From a bacterium (GTDB lineage Bacteria > UBP15 > UBA6099), in NCBI GenBank assembly GCA_029564595.1, contig JAKQPS010000044.1:112473-176472 (forward strand): a stretch of DNA of 64,000 nt. Direction: 5' to 3'. The notes under the pieces were generated by a model. The model was not told the origin of the DNA. It did no database searches and saw nothing but the letters and a program-made list of their open reading frames with translations. Every line of letters begins with the position of its first letter. Positions within the stretch are counted from its first letter, which is position 1. This document shows, in pieces, positions 23,937 to 33,600 of the stretch. The position numbers and the translations under genes are program-made.

Positions 23937-26852
23937 CTACTCCACATTCATTATCGTCGGGGTAACGATTATCACGACTTCAGAATCCGTGATTTCTTTG
24001 TATTTGCGCCTGAAAAGCGAGCCGATTACCGGGAGTTTGGAAACTAGCGGCAGTGATACGGAGGTGAGGCTTTCGCTTGATCTGACCATTCCGCCAAGAA
24101 TTATGGGCTGGCCATCTTTGCACTTCACCTCGGTATTTATCTCCCGCGTTCCAAGTATCGGGCCTTCTATGCTCTTAATCTGGTTGGCGGCGATATCTAT
24201 TTTTAACACGATATAGTCATCTAAAAAATGAGGGATGGCGTTAAAAACGAATCCTTCATCGGCGAATTCTGTTGTTCTAGTCTGTATTGTTATTCCGTCT
24301 GCGTTGGTGGTGGTTCCGTAAACGATGTAAGGCCGCTGGTCCACAAAATTAAATGAAACCTTAGACCCTTCGGGAGCAATCATAGTCGGGTTGGCTACAA
24401 CTCGTCCGTTGACTTTCTCGACAGCGACCTGAAGCGACGTGGCGAATGAAGCGACGTGGTTCGTAAGAGTATTGTATATCATGAACATGCCGCTCATCTG
24501 ATCGAGGTCCGGAGATCCTCCGTCAATGAATGTTGTGTTGTCGCCTTCGCCGCCTCTGGTGAGCGAAAAATCCCCGTATGATTCGGCCACGTCTCCGCCT
24601 GTGACGAATTTTCCATCGGCCGCCACGTAAGCGAGTTTATATCTGTCCTTGTCCGTCTGCATAAGCTCGACAATCTGAACGTCAAGCTTCAGCTGCGGGT
24701 ACGGCTTGTCTATTCCGGCGATGATTTTTTTGATCATTTCCATTTCCTGCGGCCGGGCAAGCACCAGCACTGCGTTCTGCTGAGCATCCGGAGTGATGAC
24801 CCACTTGTGAACTTGAGAAAGATTATCTCCGCTCAAAACCTGGCCTATCCCGTCCACCGTGGGCGAGTGCGCAAAGAAGCTGCCATCCAGCACCCCTTGA
24901 TTCTCCTCTGGATCCGACTGCATCAGGTTGTCGATTATCGTCGCCGTTCTGACAGCGTACACGTATTTCAGTTTGATAGTCTCAAGCGAGTATGTGTCGA
25001 AAACGCTGGCGTCCACCGCTTTGAGAAGGTCCACAACCCTCTCCATAAACTGCTTCTGGGTGGATATCACCACTGAGTTGGTCTGGTATTCATAGGTGAA
25101 TCTCGTAATTCTGTTCATGCTGCCTGACTCGGCTTCCGAACCGAGCCCGGGCTGCCGCACGAGACTGTCGAGAAATTTGGAATTCATCAAATCAGTCGCG
25201 CTCAGATATTTTAATCTTACGACGCGCGTGATGTACTGTCTGTCCTCGACGTCAAGCCCGCCCAGAATCTGCATCAGGCGCTCGTATTCGGATTCGCTCC
25301 CGGTGTACGTTATCGAATTTGTCGGTTCGCTGAACAGCAAGTTTTTATAGTATTTCTCAAGAGGCTCGATATACGACTTGTTGTCCGAACCGAAAAGGTC
25401 TCTTACGGTGATATATTTGAGCGGTATGGTCTTGATAATCGTGGCGCGGTAAGGAACGTCGATTCCCTGAATTAGGTTGAAAAAACGATTGTAGATTTCC
25501 TCCTCGCCCACGAATACAAGCGAGTTGCTGTGGTAGTCCAGAGTTACGGTGTTTATGGCGACCTCGTTGGCGCTGTTGCCCGAATACATGGAGGGAGCTT
25601 GGCCCGCGACTGACAACCCGCCGAAATACGGATTCACCGTCATCTGCCGCAGTTCATTCGAGAAGGTCCCCGACGAGTCCAACTGTATATACTTCAACCT
25701 TATTATCTTCGTCACTTGCGACGTCTTCTTGGTGATTTCTCTAACTGGAACGTCCAGAGTGGCGATAAGCTCTCTTGCCCTGCTCAGGTCTTTCTCGATT
25801 CCTCTCATGAACAGAAGGTTGGCTGAAGCGTCGCAAGCGACATCCGGGGCTACGGACCTTACTTTTGTGACCAGATCGCAAGCGAACGAGTGCCTCGGCT
25901 GCACAACCACTAAATCCGTCGGAGTTGCGGTGTCCTTATAGACGCTTGCCGTGTCTTGCGTGATCACTCCTTTTTCAGCGGTCGATCTTGTCATAATCGC
26001 GTAGTAGTCGCCGAACTTTCTCCACGACCAGTTGTTGGAAGATGTGATGATGTCAAGCGCGTCCTCAAGGGTGATGTGCGAAAGGGTGATGGTTATTCCG
26101 GCGTTGGCTCCCGCTCCTCCTGTGGTTGTGGACTGAGCCTGAACCAAAGCTGCTTCAACGACGATGTTGGAACCTCCCGCCGCTTCTGAAAGAAGCCTTA
26201 TCGTCTGGGAGATATCCGCGTCCTGCAAAATAACCGGCCCGACGATGTAGGGCGAGGTGTCCAGCCCTTTGACTCTGGCCGGAACTACGAACTCGCCCGC
26301 CTTCCCCATCGAGGCTTTGGGATATGGTATCTGAGTTGTTCCCGTCTTCTGCTCGCCGGGTATTTTTATCTCCGGGGGCAGCGATTTGAATGTGTCCGGA
26401 AAAGGCTGGGACTGAGACTGGGGAGCGAACGAGAATGATGACGCTGTCTGCTTTGCGCCTCCGGCGTACATCTGGAATGTCTGTCCGTCTCCTGAAAGGT
26501 CGAAATCGTAATCCACGTTGGAGTTCAACCGCACCGTAACGAACGTGGATGTCTGAGAATTAACCGAAACTTCCCTTACGGACACTTTGTTGACGTTTCC
26601 TCTATTGACGTCCAAGTCCTGATAGGGAAGGCTTGAGCGCGTGTCATAGAATTGAATAAGGAGATGGGGCGGAGTTTCGTACTCCTTGACCCTGTAGCGA
26701 AGTTTTCCGGACGCCTTGAATTCCAAGACGACTTTGCCGTCCTGCTCGCGGAAATTGACTCTGTTCAGCTCGATGACGGACTGCGAGAAAGCCGTCGAAC
26801 CTGCCAATGTCGCGAGCATCGCCAAAGCGATTGTTTTCAATATGATTTTCAT
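23937..26852 (-). CDS. pilQ: Type IV pilus outer-membrane secretin PilQ
   Basis: 971 residues, longer than the usual ~700-750. Signal peptide KIILKTIALAMLATLAGSTA. Residues ~27-135 form an AMIN domain (VIELNRVNFREQDGKVVLEF), which binds peptidoglycan. Residues ~210-300 form an STN/N0-type domain (ISQTIRLLSEAAGGSNIVVE). Five N1-type repeats follow, four announced by the same I-x-L-K-Y pattern (KIIRLKYIQLD, KTIPLKYITVRD, RVVRLKYLSATD, ETIKLKYVYAV). The secretin core is at ~720-970, ending in CKDGQPIILGGMVRSSE, PVIGSLFRRKYKEITDSEVV and IIVTPTIMNVE. It forms the gated outer-membrane ring for the pilus. Last gene of pilMNOPQ, followed by a terminator. Confidence 0.95.
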   Translation of the reverse strand: MKIILKTIALAMLATLAGSTAFSQSVIELNRVNFREQDGKVVLEFKASGKLRYRVKEYETPPHLLIQFYDTRSSLPYQDLDVNRGNVNKVSVREVSVNSQTSTFVTVRLNSNVDYDFDLSGDGQTFQMYAGGAKQTASSFSFAPQSQSQPFPDTFKSLPPEIKIPGEQKTGTTQIPYPKASMGKAGEFVVPARVKGLDTSPYIVGPVILQDADISQTIRLLSEAAGGSNIVVEAALVQAQSTTTGGAGANAGITITLSHITLEDALDIITSSNNWSWRKFGDYYAIMTRSTAEKGVITQDTASVYKDTATPTDLVVVQPRHSFACDLVTKVRSVAPDVACDASANLLFMRGIEKDLSRARELIATLDVPVREITKKTSQVTKIIRLKYIQLDSSGTFSNELRQMTVNPYFGGLSVAGQAPSMYSGNSANEVAINTVTLDYHSNSLVFVGEEEIYNRFFNLIQGIDVPYRATIIKTIPLKYITVRDLFGSDNKSYIEPLEKYYKNLLFSEPTNSITYTGSESEYERLMQILGGLDVEDRQYITRVVRLKYLSATDLMNSKFLDSLVRQPGLGSEAESGSMNRITRFTYEYQTNSVVISTQKQFMERVVDLLKAVDASVFDTYSLETIKLKYVYAVRTATIIDNLMQSDPEENQGVLDGSFFAHSPTVDGIGQVLSGDNLSQVHKWVITPDAQQNAVLVLARPQEMEMIKKIIAGIDKPYPQLKLDVQIVELMQTDKDRYKLAYVAADGKFVTGGDVAESYGDFSLTRGGEGDNTTFIDGGSPDLDQMSGMFMIYNTLTNHVASFATSLQVAVEKVNGRVVANPTMIAPEGSKVSFNFVDQRPYIVYGTTTNADGITIQTRTTEFADEGFVFNAIPHFLDDYIVLKIDIAANQIKSIEGPILGTREINTEVKCKDGQPIILGGMVRSSESLTSVSLPLVSKLPVIGSLFRRKYKEITDSEVVIIVTPTIMNVE

Positions 26853-26861
26853 ATTTTCAGA

Positions 26862-27710
26862 TCAATCCTGCCTTTCGCTTGTTTGTTTCTCCTGCGCCTG
26901 AAGGTAGTCGTTGAACGTTCCGGGTCTGCTCTTTTCGCCTTCTTCCCCTTCGATCTCCGTGCCGAACTTCTGTTCCAGATATTGTTTGTAAAGGTCGTTG
27001 ATGTTCAACCCCGGCAGTTCGGGATACATCGCCTCTTCAGGAAGAGTGGCAATTCTTTGTCTGGTGAACATCGTGAGTTGAACCTGCCGGGCGTCTTTTT
27101 CAAGCAAAACTTCGTATTGAGATATTTTTTTGACAACAGCCTCGTTTTCGAGGATGTCGCCTTCGCGGACGATTTTGATGAGTTCGCCTACCTCGATCAT
27201 TGCTATCTGGCCTGTGGGGGTCATGGCGGTTCCGATGACCCTGAACTTTTCCGGGTTGCTCCGTTTCATAATGTCAATCGGGCCGCCGGTCATAGTCACC
27301 GGAACGAATGGATCCATTCTTCCCGTGTCTTTTCTGAAGTTCGGATAAATCATGTCGAAACCGGCCTGTTTGATCAGTTCCGAAGCCGCGTCGTCTTTCT
27401 GTTCTTCGTTTTTCTTACCCGGCTGCTCGCCGTCTTTTTCAGGGTCCCAGTCCAAGTCCCCGGTCTCCCTGAGCGAAGGTCTTTCATCGGTTCTTCTCGA
27501 AGCGGTCACGCCTCTGTCTCTTGAGTCCCTCGAAGCGCGCGAGGCTGGGTCTCTTTTCTGTTCGGTCTTTGCCGGCTCGTTAGGTTTTGCGGCCGGGGTT
27601 CTCGAAGAACAACCTGAGGCAATAGAAACAAGGATGATTAAGGCGATTGCGGCCAGCGCCGTCGCCGCGCGCGATCTTCCCTTCTTGTTTGCGTACCGAC
27701 TCAGTTTCAT
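26862..27710 (-). CDS. pilP: Type IV pilus assembly lipoprotein PilP-like
   Basis: 282 residues. Lipoprotein signal with lipobox IASGC (Cys34). Residues ~35-125 are a low-complexity charged linker rich in Lys, Asp, Glu, Arg and Pro, as in PilP. The C-terminal domain includes GRMDPFVPVTMTGGPIDIMK, VIGTAMTPTGQIAMIEVGEL, VREGDILENEAVVKKISQYE and VLLEKDARQVQLTM, the beta-sandwich (HR-type) features that dock to PilQ N0. It is longer at the C-terminus than E. coli-type PilP. Its start overlaps the pilO end by four bases (ATGA-type overlap at 27707-27710), so they are translationally coupled. Confidence 0.85.
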   Translation of the reverse strand: MKLSRYANKKGRSRAATALAAIALIILVSIASGCSSRTPAAKPNEPAKTEQKRDPASRASRDSRDRGVTASRRTDERPSLRETGDLDWDPEKDGEQPGKKNEEQKDDAASELIKQAGFDMIYPNFRKDTGRMDPFVPVTMTGGPIDIMKRSNPEKFRVIGTAMTPTGQIAMIEVGELIKIVREGDILENEAVVKKISQYEVLLEKDARQVQLTMFTRQRIATLPEEAMYPELPGLNINDLYKQYLEQKFGTEIEGEEGEKSRPGTFNDYLQAQEKQTSERQD

Positions 27711-28420
27711 TGATCGAACTCCGGCTGCTGCTGTTTCTGTATATAGAAGGTTAGCGGCATTTCGATTTTCAACATGACATGCTCGCCAATTTCCAATTCT
27801 CGCTCAGCTCCGCCTTCGCCGCCGCCCTCATCGAGTTTTCCGGGAGACAACGCTAATGTGTCCACAACGACAAGTTTTGGGAACGTAGTCAGTTCGTTCA
27901 TAAAGTTGTGTAGGTTCCGGAAAGTTCCCGACGCTTTGAACTCTATGTCGCTGGTGGCGTATTCCTTTTTCTCGTCGAATTTGATTTTCGCCGGGTCTTT
28001 CGCTGACGCCGCGGGCGCGGGGCGGGAGGCTCCCTCCCTTGCCACGCTGCTTTTTCCGCCTTTTCTTCCTTTGCTCGCCGGTTTGAGCGATTCGATATTC
28101 ATGTTTGTTGCGTCTGCAAGGTTCTCCACGAGCACGAGCACGCGCGGAATGAAAACGTTCTCAGGAAAGAATTTCTCGATCCTGACTATCTCGGATTTCA
28201 GGCGCGCGATCTCCTGTTTCGTCTCTTCGAGGAGCTTTTGCGTCACTTGTATCTCTCTGACTTGTTTTTGCTTTTTTGCGACGATGGTTTCCAACTCGGT
28301 GATCCGCGCCTGCCTCGGCTGGTAGTAGTAAATGAAAAACACCGCGCCGAGGGCTATCTCGACAATCAAGCCGATGATTATGAGAAGATTCTTGTTAGCC
28401 GACAGCGAACCGATTTCCAT
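27707..28420 (-). CDS. pilO: Type IV pilus inner-membrane protein PilO
   Basis: 237 residues. Short cytoplasmic N-terminus, one membrane helix (LLIIIGLIVEIALGAVFFIY, about residues 11-30), then a coiled coil (ARITELETIVAKKQKQVREI to ~75). A periplasmic ferredoxin-like domain begins PENVFIPRVLVLVENLADAT and has a conserved segment SDIEFKASGTFRNLHNFMNE. An insertion of ~30 residues rich in Lys/Ala/Ser/Gly (near 105-130) separates the two strands of this domain. PilO and PilN form the alignment complex between PilM and PilP/Q. It overlaps pilN by one base and pilP by four. Confidence 0.88.
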   Translation of the reverse strand: MEIGSLSANKNLLIIIGLIVEIALGAVFFIYYYQPRQARITELETIVAKKQKQVREIQVTQKLLEETKQEIARLKSEIVRIEKFFPENVFIPRVLVLVENLADATNMNIESLKPASKGRKGGKSSVAREGASRPAPAASAKDPAKIKFDEKKEYATSDIEFKASGTFRNLHNFMNELTTFPKLVVVDTLALSPGKLDEGGGEGGAERELEIGEHVMLKIEMPLTFYIQKQQQPEFDQ

Positions 28421-29109
28421 TATAAATCCTCGGGCGAAAGTTCGTCTTTGTTTTTCTTGTTTTTAGGATCGTCTTTTGCGCCGCGCCGCGCCGCCGTTTT
28501 TGCCGCTGCGGCTCCTTTTTTTTCTTCCTCAGGTTCAGCGTCTTTCGCGGAAAGCTTCATATCTCCCGTTATCTTGAAAGATTTCGCGAACGCTGCCACG
28601 TCGCCGGAACTTGAGCCTGACTTCTTGGCTGATGCCTGATCAAGCGCGACGGTGGTTACATAAGGTATAGAGTTGAACTGAAGCATAAAGAACCCGATTG
28701 ACGAGTAACTGAAGGTTTGGCCTTCCAAAGTGTACGAGCCGCTTCTTTCCCCTTCGAACTTCGTCAGCCACACGTCCTTGGGCATCTTGGCTCTGATTTC
28801 GTCGAAGAAATCTACCCACTGTTTCTGGTTGCTGGATATGCTATGGACGAAATCTCGTTTGCCCTGCAGATAGTCTTTTTCCGCTTTTGCCTGATCGAAC
28901 GCGTCGAGGGTTTTTTGAAAGTCCCGCAGCTTGAAATCAAGGTCTCTGATTTCGGCTTCCGCGGCGCTTATCCTGTCGCTTGTGACATACATAACGCCCA
29001 GAACGCCCGCCGCCATGACGATCGTGAGCAATATAAGAGGCCAAAGGGGCATCTTGAAGCCTTCTCCGGCATCAATCAGCACCTTGGGTTGCAGATTTAC
29101 TTTAATCAT
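28420..29109 (-). CDS. pilN: Type IV pilus inner-membrane protein PilN
   Basis: 229 residues. Starts IKVNLQPKVLIDAG, the cytoplasmic INLLP-like peptide that binds PilM (here I-K-V-N-L-Q-P). Membrane helix at ~24-44 (LILLTIVMAAGVLGVMYVTS), a coiled coil, and the periplasmic domain with MPKDVWLTKFEGERSGSYTL and GQTFSYSSIGFFMLQFN, then SFKITGDMKL. A Lys/Ala/Glu-rich cytosolic-like tail (~185-229: EEEKKGAAAAKTAARR) is longer than usual. Downstream pilO starts at the stop (28420). Part of the pilMNOPQ operon. Confidence 0.88.
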   Translation of the reverse strand: MIKVNLQPKVLIDAGEGFKMPLWPLILLTIVMAAGVLGVMYVTSDRISAAEAEIRDLDFKLRDFQKTLDAFDQAKAEKDYLQGKRDFVHSISSNQKQWVDFFDEIRAKMPKDVWLTKFEGERSGSYTLEGQTFSYSSIGFFMLQFNSIPYVTTVALDQASAKKSGSSSGDVAAFAKSFKITGDMKLSAKDAEPEEEKKGAAAAKTAARRGAKDDPKNKKNKDELSPEDL

Positions 29110-29134
29110 CCGGTCAATGCCTCTCCGCTATCCG

Positions 29135-30334
29135 CTAGCTCAGGGAACCGGCCTGAGTCGCGCTTCCGAACTCGTACGTCGGCTCGATGGTGACGTTCAG
29201 ACAATGTCTTCCGAGGAACTTCTGAGGCATCTGCCTCATCGCAAGACCGAGAGCCACTCCCATGTAAGGAGCCATCTTAGCAACCGCCTCGTCTTTCATG
29301 TCGCCAATGTAATAAATGTTTTTCAGAGGGTTCGCGTGCGACACAGGAATGCCGAGGTCCTCCTCGAAGAAAGCGGCGACGCCCCTAAGAAGCGACCCGC
29401 CGCCTGTGAGAAGTATCTTGGTGACTCCCTCTCCCCTATACTTGGAAGTGTAGTATGCCAGCGACCTTCTGATTTCAAGGGCGAGGGTTTCGATGTGGGG
29501 GCGCACCAACTCGTGCGCGTCTCTCTCCTCTTCGCTGATCTGCGCTATCTCTTCGTCGATGAAGGCGACGGCTTTTTCTCTCTTCAGCTTCTCAGCTTCC
29601 AGATATGTCAGCCCGTAGCCCGACTCTATCGCGTGTGTCAGAGTGTCGCCCCCGACCGCGAAGACGCGCGTGAACCTTAAAACGCCGTTCTTCAATATGT
29701 TCAAGCTTGTCGATGTCGCTCCCATGTCTATCAGCAGAAAGGTCTGAGTGAAGGTGTCCTGATCGTCGAACAGGGAAGACTCGACCACCGAGCGAAGCAG
29801 CACGAACGGGTCAACGTCTATCTCGACGGATTCAAGCCCGGCCACATGCGCGGCCTCTATGCGTCTTTGAATGGCTTCCCTGTGCGCGGCCACAAACAAC
29901 ACGCTGGTCTGCTTGACCTCTCCCTGTTGCACTTCTCCCAGCACTTCGTAGTCGTACTCCATCTCGTCGAGCGGAAACGGCAGGAACCTTTCCACTTCGC
30001 TTAATGCCGCGCCTCTTATTTCCTTGTCGTTCAAGTTCACTCCGGGCACGGACACCTGCCTGATCACCACCGCCCTGCCCGGCAGCGAGCAGACCACTTT
30101 CTTTTCCTTGAAATGGAAATGCTTCACTATCTGAGTGAGGGCTTCGCCTATGGCCTCGGCGTTGTTGATCACGCCGTCCGTCACCGAGCCTAGCGGAGTG
30201 GCGGCGTAGCCGACATTCACAAGTTGGACTCCCTGCGAGCTGGTTCCGGACTGAGCCAGCTTGATAAACCGGGACCCTATATCCAACCCCAGCTTCGCCT
30301 GCGGCCCTCTGGACAATAATTTATATTTGGCCAT
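29135..30334 (-). CDS. pilM: Type IV pilus assembly ATPase-fold protein PilM
   Basis: 399 residues. Actin/FtsA-fold PilM: KLGLDIGSRFIKLAQ with phosphate loop 1, SLPGRAVVIRQVSVPGVNLN, SEVERFLPFPLDEMEYDYEV (typical of PilM), VLFVAAHREAIQRRIEAAHV, FLLIDMGATSTSLNIL with phosphate loop 2, and ILLTGGGSLLRGVAAFFEED with the adenosine motif. It sits on the cytoplasmic face of the inner membrane and links the ATPases to PilN. The ATG is preceded by GGAAAGAACAG. First gene of the pilMNOPQ unit; the gap to pilN is 25 bases. The extra C-terminal residues (ATQAGSLS) are short. Confidence 0.95.
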   Translation of the reverse strand: MAKYKLLSRGPQAKLGLDIGSRFIKLAQSGTSSQGVQLVNVGYAATPLGSVTDGVINNAEAIGEALTQIVKHFHFKEKKVVCSLPGRAVVIRQVSVPGVNLNDKEIRGAALSEVERFLPFPLDEMEYDYEVLGEVQQGEVKQTSVLFVAAHREAIQRRIEAAHVAGLESVEIDVDPFVLLRSVVESSLFDDQDTFTQTFLLIDMGATSTSLNILKNGVLRFTRVFAVGGDTLTHAIESGYGLTYLEAEKLKREKAVAFIDEEIAQISEEERDAHELVRPHIETLALEIRRSLAYYTSKYRGEGVTKILLTGGGSLLRGVAAFFEEDLGIPVSHANPLKNIYYIGDMKDEAVAKMAPYMGVALGLAMRQMPQKFLGRHCLNVTIEPTYEFGSATQAGSLS

Positions 30335-30364
30335 CTGTTCTTTCCAGTTCCGATTTACGCTGTA

Positions 30365-30393
30365 TTATTATACATCTCACATTATTTTGTAAA
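30365..30393 (-). promoter_or_regulatory. Candidate promoter of the pilMNOPQ operon
   Basis: Minus strand TTTACA (30388-30393) with TAATAA (30365-30370) at 17 bases; an overlapping TATAAT (30367-30372) is at 15. The start would be ~25 bases before the pilM ATG. Either -10 is possible. Confidence 0.4.
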
Positions 30394-30521
30394 TTGGCAT
30401 CACAAGAATATATATAAATAGCGCGCGCCGCGCCGGGCTTCCATTTCCCCGCGACTGCCGCGCTTTCATATTCTCAAGCAGGATTTTATCACGATACGCC
30501 TTATTCTTCTCGCTTTTTTTG

Positions 30522-30541
30522 AAAAAACCGCGCGGCGGCTC
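30522..30541 (-). terminator. Probable terminator after the second giant PilX-like gene
   Basis: On the minus strand AGCCGC (30536-30541), loop CGC, GCGGTT (30527-30532), then a T run (TTTTTTCAAAAAAAG). The stem is short (six pairs with one G-T) but GC-rich. It is 65 bases after the stop of 30607-33855 and separates it from pilM. Confidence 0.5.
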
Positions 30542-30606
30542 CCTCCCGCAGTTAAACATGGGGGATTTTAGCGAATTTCTTTTAGCAGAAAAATATCCTT
30601 CGTGGT

Positions 30607-33600
30607 TCAGTTCGAGGGTAGGAATGGCAGGTTGCCGGGCGTAGGCACCTCCATCCAGTCCAGCGGTATGCCGCCGAGTTGTCCGAAGTACTGCCTGATA
30701 ACGGCGTCGTGCCTGACGGACGCATCCTGATCGAGCCGCGTATGTGTCGCCGGCAAAGCTCCCGCCGCGCCAGCAAACACATGGCCTCTGATATTGAATT
30801 CGCTGACTCTGCCCGCAAGCGCGTCCCCGCCCCCTCCGAGCCAGCACGACAGATCGGCTATCGGGTCGTCCATGAATTCGGGGTCTTCGAGCGGCTTGCA
30901 GGTGTTTCTATAATCATACTCGTATCCGCTGTGGTTGAGAGAGCCGCCGCGCCTGCTGAACATGGCGTTCGGATCGGCTCCCGCTCCTATCCCGCCTGAA
31001 TAGAATATGCCCATTGCCGCGCATGCCTCGTCGAGCGGCGGGCGGTCTTCCGGGTTCAAAGTGAAGGTAATCTCCGTGCAACCATCAATTAATCCCCCGA
31101 TGCCATATCTGGATATTATATCGCCCCACACGCTCAATCCGCCGCGCGCGAGCACGTACCCGACGCTTCTTTCATCGGTGTTCGGGTTGTAAGTCAGTAT
31201 GTCGGCGCGCCGGTTCGGCCCCAAATATATGTTGCCGTGCTTGAACGTCTCATAATATTGAAATGGTTTGCCTTCCTGATCTTTCAAATTGTGGAGAACG
31301 GGCGGCTGTGCGCTTCCTCCGGCGACTATCGCCCCGCCGTTCCATATCCTTATCGGGTCCATCGCCGGCACGACCTCAAGGAACGGCAGGAACTGTTTAA
31401 GCACGGTCGTAAAAATCATCGACGCGGCGTCCCATCCGGGTTCGAGCAGACGGAAATCCCCGCGCGCGTATAAGGTCCCGGGGTTCACCGCCGTCGCGTA
31501 TGTGTTCACCGTGCCGTTGATGTCCAGATATGTGGCAAAATCTATCAACTCATTGTTGGTCAGGTCCATCTCCGGCCACCACGGCATCATCCCGCTGATT
31601 ATCGGATTGAGAACCGCGAATGCCACGTCGCAGAGGTTTATCTCAATAAAAAAGATGTCCATAGTTAAAGCCCCGCCAAACGCCAATCCCAGTATCCAAC
31701 ACAACAACTGATCCAGCCTGATTATCATGTCGTATCCGCTGGACTCGTCTTTGATGATGTGTCCATCGGAGTAAATTGTTCCGCCTTCGATCCTTATCCA
31801 GTCGGCCATGAATGTGCGGCCGTTGACAAGGACTTCCCCCGTCACTAGCGCCGATCCCAAGTGCCAGTGCGGCAGCCCTAACTTCCATGAGGGCACGCAC
31901 AATTCTTCAGGATTCGGCAATCCAAACATGTCAAAAAACCACTCTAACGGACAAATCTTAGGAACCACTATGCAATATATCCCGAGCGCCCCGTCCTCTG
32001 TGCCGCAACTGTGATACGGAGACCTGAACCCGACTCCCATCACCCCGTCTATGAACACGAAGTCCCTGAACTCATGCCTGCCCATGAAGGCGAACGCGTA
32101 TCTGTTCTCGCTCTTTCCGACACAACACGACACGAAGCTGTCCAGACTGATTCCGCCCGTGACAACGCAAGCCAGACACCCTATGTCGAAGTGCGGGTCT
32201 AGCACGAACCTGACTTTATTCTTTAGCGATTTGTCTCTGTGGCCGTCCGCTGAAGCTCCCGGAATATACTCCTCCTCTTCTCCTTTTACCCAGTGGTCGG
32301 GATGTTCGTACCAATGGTCGAACAAGTCGAAAACCTGTTCCGTGCCGCTATGCCATAATTGATATGTGTTCCGGTTCACGTTATGGATGCGCCGTTTTTC
32401 CGGTTGTTGCGCGGTGCCGTCGTATGACACGTTGTATGGAGCGGGGCCGGGATCCATCGTTGATATGAACTTCGGGAAACTAGGCTCAAGACAGTCGTCC
32501 GGCAGCGAGTGGGCTGAATTGTCGCATGGGTACTGCTCTCCGGCATCGCCGCAGTCGCCCAGCGTGGAAGTCACGCTCCCGGCCGGACCGAATTTGCAGT
32601 ATCTAAGCCCTAATACGTTTGAAGCGTCGCTATAAAGAAAGTTCGCCTCGGCGTACAATTCGTCCATCCTGCTTTCCCACTTTGCCCAGTTCACCTTGGG
32701 AATATCTATTCTTACAGGCAGATGCACGTACGCTATGTCGTGAGTGAGACTTACATTAAAAATTGTCCCCGGCTGCCAGTCGCCTTCCGGGGATTCGGGG
32801 AAGCTGACGCTTATCATTTCCGGGGGATCGAATAAAGCGTTGAGAGCCGCCAGTCCGGCTAGCGGAATGCCCGCAGGGTCCGCGCCGAGAAACGCGCGGC
32901 TTTTGAATCCGTCCCACCAGCCGTTGATATGTATCGGCCCGTTGATGTCCGTCGCGTACGTGAGCGTGAGATCGACATACTTGTCGATGACTCCCGAATA
33001 CAGGGAAGGCGGGGCAAGGTCCGTTTTAACCGCGCGTCTGACGATGTTCGGCCCGGACTGTACCTCTCCCACAGAAACGATGGAAAGCCTTATCACATAC
33101 TGATTGCAAACTCCGGTTCCCTCCCGCGCCTCTTTGCACGCTATATCGTAACCGGCGTCCCCCGGCTGTATGCCCGCGAAGTCATCGTTGCACAACGTGA
33201 AGAATCCGGTGGCGTATCTCGCGCCGGAGCTTTCATTCTGGCTGGAGAGGGGCATCTTCGCCGCGCTCACGACCTCGCTCCAGTCTTTCCAGCCCATGCT
33301 TCCGTCGGCATTGGCCGGCCAGTAGAACAAAGGATCGTAGCGCGGACACTTCGTTTTATTCGATCCGTCGTTGCAATCGTAGTCCGGCCCGAAATGTATG
33401 TAGTTTGCGTACAACTGCTCGTTGTACGGCCAGCAAGGCAGTTCGGCGGTGGCGTTCGCGACCGTCGGAATGCTGTCCACAGTAGGGTTGCACACGTGCG
33501 CCCAAACGTCGCTGTGTCCCATCGAGCAATCGCTTCCGCAGTCCGAGCCGCTCTTTGCGCCGGTAAGGTCTTCTATAATCGCCCATCTTTCTTCGGTCGT

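Noticed and set aside
30377-30847. ORF overlapping the end of the giant PilX-like gene
   Set aside because: Basic, low-information reading in another frame, with no ribosome site and no homology.
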